From Natronohydrobacter sp. (GTDB lineage Bacteria; Pseudomonadota; Alphaproteobacteria; Rhodobacterales; Rhodobacteraceae), in the NCBI GenBank assembly GCA_007118445.1, contig SKRP01000002.1, forward strand, positions 1-10,117: a stretch of DNA of 10,117 nucleotides, in the 5' to 3' direction. Numbering within the stretch: position 1 is the stretch's first letter; every line of letters starts with the position of its first letter. Positions 1 to 4,699 of the stretch are shown here, in pieces. Below the pieces are notes generated by a model. The model worked only from the letters and a program-made list of their open reading frames with translations, was not told where the DNA came from and made no database searches. The position numbers and the translations under genes are program-made.

Positions 1-228
1 AGCGCGGCGATCCGGAAGATCATCTACACCACGAATGCGGTGGAATCGCTGAACCGGGTGTTGCGCAAAACGCTGAAGACCAAGGGCTCATTCCCGACCG
101 AGGAGGCTGCCACGAAGCTGATCTTCCTGGCCATCCGCAACTTCGAAAAGGGCGGTCGCGCGGTCCGAGAATGGGTTGCGGCCCGCAATCAGCTGGCCAT
201 AATGTTCGCCGGGCGCTTCGACGCCTGA
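1..228 (+). CDS. IS256-family (mutator-type) transposase, C-terminal fragment
   Basis: The frame is open from the window edge, so the true start lies outside. The 75 visible residues include the block TTNAVESLNRVLRKTLKTKG near the beginning. In IS256/MuDR-type DDE transposases the glutamate of the N-x-V-E-S motif is the third catalytic residue; here it is the 15th visible residue. The rest (EEAATKLIFLAIRN, then a Trp-containing helix and AIMFAGRF before the stop) matches the usual C-terminal end of this family. Nothing in the visible part is broken, so the element may have an intact transposase. Full length in the family is about 400 residues, so most of the protein, including both catalytic aspartates, cannot be judged here. 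Confidence 0.9.
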   Translation, partial: SAAIRKIIYTTNAVESLNRVLRKTLKTKGSFPTEEAATKLIFLAIRNFEKGGRAVREWVAARNQLAIMFAGRFDA

Positions 229-230
229 AC

Positions 231-263
231 GTATCTGAAAACCGCATGGGCCAGATCAGATAC
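231..263 (+). repeat. Inverted repeat / hairpin behind the transposase stop
   Basis: GTATCTGA (231-238) and TCAGATAC (256-263) are perfect 8-bp inverted repeats with a 17-base loop, starting two bases after the transposase stop. A second overlapping pair, TCTGAAA (234-240) and TTTCAGA (270-276), links the hairpin to the terminal repeat. It could end transposase transcription, although no T-run follows, or form part of the transposase binding site. The pairing is seen directly; the role is inferred. Confidence 0.55.
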
Positions 264-283
264 ACAGAGTTTCAGACACTCCC
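261..283. repeat. Terminal inverted repeat (right end) of the IS256-family element
   Basis: The stretch TACACAGAGTTTCAGACACT followed by a C run resembles the right terminal repeat of IS256-family elements, which read inward as GGG...TCTG/CGGAAACTCTGTGTA. It lies 32 bases after the transposase stop, the expected place. The matching left repeat is outside the window, so repeat length and the 8-9 bp target duplication typical of this family cannot be checked here. Confidence 0.65.
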
Positions 284-388
284 CCAGTGCCCGGCCGGGA
301 AGTCGTAGAAGGTCAGCAGCGCTTCCCGGTCCTTGACCAGCCTGGCGACCGCCATGTCCCATTTCACGCCCTAGGTTGCGACGAAGTA
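284..388 (-). pseudogene. Remnant of a second IS256-type transposase
   Basis: Read on the minus strand from 388, the frame gives YFVAT, a TAG stop at 373-371, then GVKWDMAVARLVKDREALLT and FYDFPAGHW. This matches the region just before the final catalytic glutamate in another IS256 subgroup, where members carry text like YGVKYDKAVECL..KDREALLAFYDFPAEHW followed by LRTTNPIES. The fragment ends at the HW, exactly where the right end of the other element begins. The TAG falls where relatives have a tyrosine, so it looks like a TAY-to-TAG nonsense change. Only about 35 codons remain, with no start and no catalytic residues, so the fragment is dead. The family match is from memory; the subgroup differs from that of the transposase at 1-228. 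Confidence 0.65.
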
Positions 389-480
389 AGGACTCCGCCC
401 GACGCACAACCCCGCCCGGACCTGCGGTCGCCCCTTCTCTGCCCCGCTGTCATGCGCTCCTGAGAACCGGCAGGCACCGC

Positions 481-501
481 GCCCCCTTCCCTTCCGGGGG
501 C
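481..501 (+). repeat. GC hairpin upstream of the suhB-like gene
   Basis: GCCCCC (481-486) pairs with GGGGGC (496-501) across a 9-base pyrimidine loop. No T-run follows. It overlaps the candidate -35 of the downstream gene. It could be what remains of a terminator for a gene displaced by the insertion sequences, or a chance GC palindrome. Confidence 0.35.
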
Positions 502-515
502 GACCCGCGTATAGC
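487..515 (+). promoter_or_regulatory. Possible sigma-70 type promoter for the suhB-like gene
   Basis: TATAGC (510-515) matches the -10 consensus at its first four bases. TTCCCT (487-492) lies 17 bases upstream as a weak -35 (three of six). Transcription would start near 522, leaving a leader of about 25 bases that carries the AGGAG ribosome binding site (535-539). This is the best candidate in the leader but it is weak. Confidence 0.25.
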
Positions 516-547
516 CCGCATCGAAGACCGCGACAGGAGCGAGCACC

Positions 548-1342
548 ATGCAAGGCAGTGCCAATCTCACCATCATGATCAACGCCGCGCGCAAGGCCGG
601 GCGGTCGCTGGTCAAGGATTTCCGCGAGATCGAGAATCTGCAGGTCTCGTCCAAGGCGGCAGGCGATTTCGTGACCCGCGCCGATATCGCCTCGGAAAAG
701 CTGATCCGCGAGATGCTGATGGAGGCGCGGCCGAATTACGGCTGGCTGGGTGAGGAATCCGAACCTGTCGCAGGCAAGGATCCGACCCGGCGCTGGATCG
801 TCGATCCGCTGGACGGGACCACGAATTTCCTGCACGGCCTGCCGCATTGGGCCGTCTCGATCGCGCTGGAATTCAAGGGCGAGATCGTGGCCGCTGTGGT
901 CTTCGACCCGGCCAAGGATGAGTTGTTCGTCGCTGAAAAGGGCGCAGGTGCCTTCATGAATGACCGTCGCTTGCGGGTCTCGAACCGCAGCACGCTGATC
1001 GAATGTCTGTTTGCCACCGGGGTGCCCTTTGCCAGCAAGCGCACGCTGCCTGCGATGATGCATGACCTTGGCCAGCTGATGCCCGCCTCGTCAGGCATGC
1101 GGCGCTGGGGCGCGGCGGCGCTTGATCTGGCCTATGTCGCGGCCGGGCGGTTCGACGGGTTCTGGGAGCGGGAACTCTCACCCTGGGATATCGCGGCCGG
1201 GCTGCTTCTGGTGCGCGAGGCAGGCGGGTTCACGGCCCCGATCAGAGAAGGCGAGAGCATTCTCGAGCGCGGCGAGGTCATCGCGGCCAATGCCGAGATT
1301 TTCGACAGTCTCGCCCGCATCTTGCGCAACCGTCCGCACTGA
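548..1342 (+). CDS. suhB: Inositol-1-monophosphatase family phosphatase (SuhB-like)
   Basis: This is a 264-residue Mg2+-dependent sugar-phosphate phosphatase of the IMPase superfamily, at the usual family length and cytoplasmic (no signal peptide). The metal-site motifs are all present: GEES at 68-71, the WIVDPLDGTTNF block with D86, D89, G90 and T91, and WDIAAG at 213-218 with D214. The fold reads as complete from the N-terminal helix to the last residues. The start is set by AGGAG at 535-539, eight bases before ATG. The enzyme class is clear but the physiological substrate is not: relatives dephosphorylate myo-inositol 1-phosphate, some act as the histidinol-phosphate phosphatase HisN, and E. 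coli SuhB also has a role in rRNA transcription. The sequence looks more like general SuhB than HisN. It lies 72 bp before aroQ on the same strand, so co-transcription is possible. Confidence 0.9.
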   Translation: MQGSANLTIMINAARKAGRSLVKDFREIENLQVSSKAAGDFVTRADIASEKLIREMLMEARPNYGWLGEESEPVAGKDPTRRWIVDPLDGTTNFLHGLPHWAVSIALEFKGEIVAAVVFDPAKDELFVAEKGAGAFMNDRRLRVSNRSTLIECLFATGVPFASKRTLPAMMHDLGQLMPASSGMRRWGAAALDLAYVAAGRFDGFWERELSPWDIAAGLLLVREAGGFTAPIREGESILERGEVIAANAEIFDSLARILRNRPH

Positions 1343-1414
1343 CCACAGCTTTTCCGCGGCCCTGCCCTGTGGCACGATGCGACCACCGGGGCATGATCAA
1401 ACGGAGCGCGCGCG

Positions 1415-1843
1415 ATGATCTTCATTCTCAACGGGCCGAATCTGAACCTGCTGGGCCAGCGCCAGCCTGAGATTTACGGGTATGAAACCCTTGATGATGT
1501 GGCGCGCGCCTGTGCGACCCATGGCGCGGCTCTGGGCCTGGAGGTGGATTTCCGTCAATCCAACCACGAAGGCGCGCTGGTCGAAATGATCCATGACGCA
1601 CGGGCCTCTGCGCAGGGCATCATCATCAATGCCGCCGCTTATACGCATACCTCCGTCGCGATCCTCGATGCGCTGCAAGCCTTTGACGGGCCGGTGATCG
1701 AGGTGCATATCTCGAATATCCACCGCCGCGAAGCGTTTCGCCAGCATTCCTATATCAGCGCGCGGGCCGATGCGGTCATCGCGGGGTGCGGCACCCAGGG
1801 CTATCTGCTGGCGCTCGATCATCTGGCAGTTCAGCTGGCCTGA
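1415..1843 (+). CDS. aroQ: Type II 3-dehydroquinate dehydratase
   Basis: This 142-residue enzyme converts 3-dehydroquinate to 3-dehydroshikimate, the third step of the shikimate pathway to aromatic amino acids. Length is normal for the type II class, which assembles as a dodecamer in the cytoplasm. The N-terminal signature NGPNLNLLGQRQPEIYG spans residues 6-22 and contains R16 and Y21, the equivalents of the catalytic arginine and tyrosine on the active-site lid. The substrate loop INAAAYTHTS is at 71-80, and EVHISNIHRRE at 96-106 holds the catalytic histidine H98. A ribosome binding site (ACGGAGC, 1401-1407) precedes the ATG by seven bases. In many proteobacteria aroQ is followed by accB-accC; here it meets a convergent ABC permease gene 10 bp downstream, so that linkage is absent. 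Confidence 0.97.
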   Translation: MIFILNGPNLNLLGQRQPEIYGYETLDDVARACATHGAALGLEVDFRQSNHEGALVEMIHDARASAQGIIINAAAYTHTSVAILDALQAFDGPVIEVHISNIHRREAFRQHSYISARADAVIAGCGTQGYLLALDHLAVQLA

Positions 1844-1868
1844 CGCGCGGGGCTCAGCCCGGCGCGCG
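1844..1868. terminator. GC-rich hairpin between convergent aroQ and permease genes
   Basis: The outer arms CGCGCG (1844-1849) and CGCGCG (1863-1868) pair, followed by a two-base bulge (1861-1862) and an inner GGGC/GCCC stem with a three-base loop. The hairpin starts directly after the aroQ stop and covers the last bases of the permease gene, whose stop is at 1854-1856. No T-run is present on either strand, so termination in both directions is only a plausible role. Confidence 0.4.
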
Positions 1869-2621
1869 TTCGGCCCAGCCTGCGAAAATCTTTTCCAGCG
1901 CGACGACGATGTAGTAAAGCACGATCCCGAGGAAAGCCAAGGCGATCAGCACAGCGAACATCAGCGGGAAATCCGAATTGGTGCGCCCGCTATCGAACAG
2001 CGCGCCCAGGCCACGGCCATGCGGGCTGACGATCTCCATCAGATTGGTGCCGATAAAGGCCAGCGTCACTGCGACTTTCAGCGCGCCGAAAAATTCCGGC
2101 AGGGTCTTGGGCAGCGCGATCTTCCAGAAGATCGTCGCCTGCGAGGCCCCGAGCGAGCGCAGGATATCGCGGTATTCCGGCTCCAGCGTGGACAGGCCGA
2201 TACTGACCGAAACCGCGATGGGAAAGAACGAGATCATGAAGGCCAGAAGCACTGTGTTGAAATCATGCTGGCCCACAAACATCAGCGCGACGATGGGGAC
2301 GACGGTCGCCTTGGGGATGGCGTTGAAGCCCACAAGGATCGGATAAAGCGCATCGCGCATGATGCGCGAAAAGCCCATGATCATGCCCAGAAGCGTGCCA
2401 AAGATCACTGCCAGAAACAGGCCCAGAACAGTGCGCCAGAGCGTTTGCCAGCCCATCGTCACGAACAGGTCCCAATGGCGCTGATAGGCGGGGATCAGGT
2501 CTGAAGGGGCGGCCATCTTGAAACGTGGCCAACCCTTGAACCAGACCAGCCATTCCCAGAAGATCAGCAGGATCACAATGGCGATCATCGGGACCGCGAT
2601 GGCGCGCAATTGCTTGGTCAT
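1854..2621 (-). CDS. ABC transporter permease (NitT/TauT, SsuC/ThiX type)
   Basis: This is a 255-residue inner-membrane permease of the binding-protein-dependent family that includes SsuC, TauC and ThiX. Hydrophobic segments lie at about residues 7-25, 62-82, 92-115, 123-142, 178-195 and 219-245, consistent with six membrane spans. The cytoplasmic EAA loop that docks the ATPase is visible at about 153-185 (RSLGASQATIFWKIALPKTL), with the conserved glycine G158. There is only one permease gene, so the channel should be a homodimer, as in this family. Its ATG overlaps the stop of the ATPase gene in an ATGA (2618-2621), indicating translational coupling. The substrate cannot be read from the permease. 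Confidence 0.93.
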   Translation of the reverse strand: MTKQLRAIAVPMIAIVILLIFWEWLVWFKGWPRFKMAAPSDLIPAYQRHWDLFVTMGWQTLWRTVLGLFLAVIFGTLLGMIMGFSRIMRDALYPILVGFNAIPKATVVPIVALMFVGQHDFNTVLLAFMISFFPIAVSVSIGLSTLEPEYRDILRSLGASQATIFWKIALPKTLPEFFGALKVAVTLAFIGTNLMEIVSPHGRGLGALFDSGRTNSDFPLMFAVLIALAFLGIVLYYIVVALEKIFAGWAERAPG

Positions 2622-3415
2622 GGGGCAGTATCCTCGGGCTGCGCACGGCCTTGTGCGATCTGGATCTGGTGGCGCAGGATATTGAGCTGTTCGGCGGCTT
2701 CGGGCGTGTAGAGGTCTTCGAGCGTGCGCGGCCCGCTGGACGGGATATCGAGCACATATTGCGTGCGCGCAGGCCGGCCTGACAGGACAACCACCTGATC
2801 GGCAAGGAAAATCGATTCGCGCAGGTCATGGGTGATCAACACGCCGGTAAATGGTTCGCGTTCCTTCACCTTGTGCATGGTCTGCCAGAGATCCTCGCGG
2901 GTGAAAGCGTCAAGCGCGCCGAATGGCTCATCAAGGATCAGCACATCGGGCTGGTGGATCAGCGCACGACACAGGCTGGCGCGCTGCCGCATCCCGCCTG
3001 ACAGTTCCGAGGGGCGCTTCTCCTCGAACCCTTCAAGGCCCACCAGCGCCAGCAGAAAGCGCGCGCGCTCTTCGGCCTGTGTCCGGCTCAGCTTCGTCGG
3101 CACGATTTCCAGCGGCAGAAGCACATTTTTCAGGATCGTGCGCCATTCCAGCAGGACCGGGTTCTGAAACGCCATGCCCACAGTCGAGCGCGGCCCCTTC
3201 ACGCGTTCGCCATGCAGCCAGACCTCGCCCGCATCGGGTTTCATCAGCCCGGCAATCAGGCGCGTCAGCGTGGATTTGCCACAGCCCGAGGGGCCGACGA
3301 CGGCCACAAAGCCGCCTTCAGGGACAGAGATTTCCAGCCCGTCCAGCACTGGAAGCGGGCCAGAGTCGGTCTGATAGGCGTGGCGCACGCCTTTGATGTC
3401 GATGAGATTTGTCAT
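2618..3415 (-). CDS. ABC transporter ATP-binding protein (NitT/TauT, SsuB/TauB type)
   Basis: This 265-residue ATPase powers the importer encoded with it. All nucleotide-binding motifs are intact: Walker A GPSGCGKST at 41-49, Q-loop Q84, ABC signature LSGGMRQ at 138-144, Walker B LILDEP at 159-164, the D-loop ALDA at 167-170 and the switch histidine H196. Sequence around the signature (GGMRQRASLCRALIHQPDVL) is typical of the nitrate/sulfonate/taurine group. The C-terminal tail of about 40 residues is short and shows no added regulatory domain. It lies 48 bp after the binding-protein gene and overlaps the permease gene by four bases. A modest GGCAGGG sequence precedes the ATG. Confidence 0.95.
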   Translation of the reverse strand: MTNLIDIKGVRHAYQTDSGPLPVLDGLEISVPEGGFVAVVGPSGCGKSTLTRLIAGLMKPDAGEVWLHGERVKGPRSTVGMAFQNPVLLEWRTILKNVLLPLEIVPTKLSRTQAEERARFLLALVGLEGFEEKRPSELSGGMRQRASLCRALIHQPDVLILDEPFGALDAFTREDLWQTMHKVKEREPFTGVLITHDLRESIFLADQVVVLSGRPARTQYVLDIPSSGPRTLEDLYTPEAAEQLNILRHQIQIAQGRAQPEDTAP

Positions 3416-3419
3416 GCGG

Positions 3420-3434
3420 CCCTGCCTGTCAGGG
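3420..3434 (-). repeat. Small inverted repeat between the binding-protein and ATPase genes
   Basis: CCCTG (3420-3424) and CAGGG (3430-3434) are separated by five bases in the 48-bp gap. Such intergenic hairpins often protect the binding-protein mRNA or reduce expression of downstream transporter genes. This one has only five pairs and overlaps the likely ribosome binding region of the ATPase gene, so the assignment is weak. Confidence 0.25.
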
Positions 3435-3463
3435 GTCAGCGGCAGACGCTGGCCCGGTTCGTG

Positions 3464-4468
3464 TCATTCGAGCGCAAAGCCGCCTTCGGGCAGGAAAGCA
3501 TCGGTGAAATAGAGGCTTGCGTCAGGCTCGGTCTGATACTCGTATGTCAGCCGGATCTGTTCGATGGAATTGGCGAAACGATCCGCATCAATCGCGCCCA
3601 TCCCGTGTTCCATCACCCAATCCGTGACGATATTGTCGCGCAGCGCCAGTTCCAGACGGCGCAATTCCAGTTCGAGATCCATTGCCGGGTTGAACGGCTC
3701 AATCGCAGCAACTGCGGCAGCCGGGTCAGCAATCGTGTCGATCACGCCCTTGGCGACCGCTTCCAGAAAGGCCGAGACCGCATCCGGGTTTTCATCCGCA
3801 AAATCCGTGTTGACGATGATCACATTGCCATAGAGATCCACGCCGTGATCCGCCATCAGGATGACCGAGATATCATCCTCCGGCACGCCCAGACGCGCAG
3901 TGTTCAGGAAGGATGTGAAGCTGAAACCGGTGACAGCATCGACAGTGCCTTCGGCCAGCGAGGGCTCGCGGGTCGGGAAGCCCACAGGCTCGATGGTGAT
4001 GGTGGACGCGTCGATGCCGGTTTCCGCGACAAAGATCGGCCATTGTGCAAATGCCCCGTCGGGGGGCGGCGCGCCAAGCGTCTTGCCCTCCAGATCCGCG
4101 GGCGCTTCGACCCCCAGCGAACGGCGGCCCACGATAGCGAAGGGCGGCTTGTCATAGACCATCATCGCGCCGATGACGGGCGCGCCAGGGTTCTGGTCAA
4201 GGAATTTGATCAGGCTGTTGATATCAGCAAAGCCCACCGGGAATGCACCGGTCGCGACTTTCGGGATGGCGTCCAGGCTGCCCTGCCCGGCCGTGACCTC
4301 TACAGTCAGCCCGGCATCAGCGAAATAACCCCGCTCGATGGCCACGAAATAGGGCGCGGATGGCCCTTCGAACCGCCAGTCAAGCGCGAAGGGCATGGCA
4401 GTTTCGGCATGCGCCGACAAGGTCAGGACCGACAGGCCGAGCGCGGCAGTCAGAGTGCGTTGAAACAT
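3464..4468 (-). CDS. ABC transporter substrate-binding protein, NMT1/THI5-like (TauA/SsuA group)
   Basis: This is a 334-residue periplasmic binding protein for the importer. Residues 1-21 form a signal peptide (MFQR, a hydrophobic core, then LSAHA) with probable cleavage after A21; no lipobox cysteine is present. The mature protein opens with FALDWRFEGPSAPYFVAIERGYFADAGLTVEV, the NMT1/THI5-like pattern in which an early aromatic pair contacts the ligand, and continues with VGFADINSLIKF at 78-89 and a PPFAIVGRRS strand around 108-117. Members of this fold bind taurine, alkanesulfonates, nitrate, hydroxymethylpyrimidine or other small nitrogen compounds. The residues seen do not decide between them. 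It is the first gene of the operon, read divergently from the GMC enzyme, with AAGAGGG six bases before the ATG. Confidence 0.92.
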   Translation of the reverse strand: MFQRTLTAALGLSVLTLSAHAETAMPFALDWRFEGPSAPYFVAIERGYFADAGLTVEVTAGQGSLDAIPKVATGAFPVGFADINSLIKFLDQNPGAPVIGAMMVYDKPPFAIVGRRSLGVEAPADLEGKTLGAPPPDGAFAQWPIFVAETGIDASTITIEPVGFPTREPSLAEGTVDAVTGFSFTSFLNTARLGVPEDDISVILMADHGVDLYGNVIIVNTDFADENPDAVSAFLEAVAKGVIDTIADPAAAVAAIEPFNPAMDLELELRRLELALRDNIVTDWVMEHGMGAIDADRFANSIEQIRLTYEYQTEPDASLYFTDAFLPEGGFALE

Positions 4469-4556
4469 GGAAGACCCTCTTGCTGTTGGAGCGATGGTTT
4501 CGGGTTACGCCCTTGTTGCGGCAGAGTCACAAACCTTGCGCCCTGCCCCAGCGTAT

Positions 4557-4575
4557 TTGCACCATTCTTGTGCAA
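4557..4575. promoter_or_regulatory. Operator-like inverted repeat TTGCAC-N7-GTGCAA
   Basis: TTGCAC (4557-4562) and GTGCAA (4570-4575) form a perfect 6-bp dyad over 19 bp, the size of a dimeric regulator site. It covers the candidate -10 of the importer promoter, so a bound protein would be expected to repress. A related palindrome GTTGCAAC lies at 4586-4593, and TTGCG words start at 4516 and 4536, spaced about two helical turns from the dyad. No regulator gene is in the window, so the binder is unknown. Confidence 0.45.
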
Positions 4576-4592
4576 GCTTTGATCAGTTGCAA
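4564..4592 (-). promoter_or_regulatory. Candidate sigma-70 type promoter of the ABC importer operon
   Basis: On the minus strand TTGCAA (4592-4587) and AAGAAT (4569-4564) each match four of six consensus bases and are exactly 17 bp apart. Transcription would start near 4557, about 88 bases before the binding-protein ATG. The dyad at 4557-4575 overlaps the -10. This is the best promoter match in the gap, found by eye. Confidence 0.45.
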
Positions 4593-4608
4593 CAGATTTC
4601 AGCACTAT
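4579..4608 (+). promoter_or_regulatory. Weak candidate promoter of the GMC gene
   Basis: TTGATC (4579-4584) and CACTAT (4603-4608) are separated by 18 bp and would start a transcript about 85 bases before the GMC start codon. The -10 match is poor (three of six). If real, it overlaps the divergent importer promoter, so one regulator could control both directions. Confidence 0.25.
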
Positions 4609-4699
4609 GCGACCCGCGCCCATGACGCGCTGCACAGGATTTGGGCTTGCATGGCCGGAGCGGATCAGAAAACGTGACCCCAACAGAAGGGAGAGCACG

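Larger units (their letters stand above)
1..283 (+). mobile_element. IS256-family insertion sequence, right end only
   Basis: This is the 3' part of an insertion sequence whose left part lies outside the window. It contains the transposase C-terminus (1-228), a hairpin just after the stop codon (231-263) and a terminal-repeat-like sequence (about 261-283). The reverse complement of the last part reads GGGAGTGTCTGAAACTCTG, the style of terminal inverted repeat found in IS256-family elements such as those of rhizobia. The exact outer end is uncertain by a few bases in the C run at 281-285. The sequence directly beyond it belongs to another transposase remnant, so this element appears to have inserted into an older one. 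Confidence 0.8.
389..547. other. Gene-free leader between IS debris and the suhB-like gene
   Basis: I see no convincing gene in this stretch. Several open frames cross it on both strands but none has family-like protein sequence. It holds a GC hairpin (481-501), a possible promoter (487-515) and the ribosome binding site of the next gene. Its boundary with the transposase remnant is approximate. Confidence 0.5.
4469..4699. other. Divergent control region between importer operon and GMC gene
   Basis: This 231-bp gap separates two divergent start codons and is clearly less GC-rich in its middle part (about 4557-4608) than the flanking genes. It holds a candidate minus-strand promoter (4564-4592), a 19-bp inverted repeat (4557-4575) and a weaker plus-strand promoter (4579-4608). 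I looked for a TPP riboswitch on the minus strand and found no CTGAGA or THI-box core. Confidence 0.7.

Noticed and set aside
371..1063. 230-codon minus-strand open frame opposite suhB
   Set aside because: Most of it is antisense to a clear IMPase gene. Only its last few codons (YFVAT before the TAG) match transposase, and those are covered by the remnant call.
1343..1372. Inverted repeat CCACAG/CTGTGG after the suhB-like stop as a terminator
   Set aside because: The arms have only six pairs with an 18-base loop and no T-run, so this is too weak to call.
3212..4582. 456-codon plus-strand open frame opposite the binding-protein and ATPase genes
   Set aside because: It mirrors two well-supported minus-strand genes and has no recognisable domain or suitable start region.
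4607..4699. N-terminal extension of the GMC protein by 31 codons
   Set aside because: It has no ribosome binding site and its sequence does not resemble the family; the ATG at 4700 has AAGGGAG at proper spacing and is followed almost directly by the FAD-binding strand.
4469..4699. TPP riboswitch before the NMT1/THI5-like binding protein
   Set aside because: No CTGAGA or other THI-box core is visible on the minus strand, so a thiamine-precursor (ThiXYZ) label was not applied.
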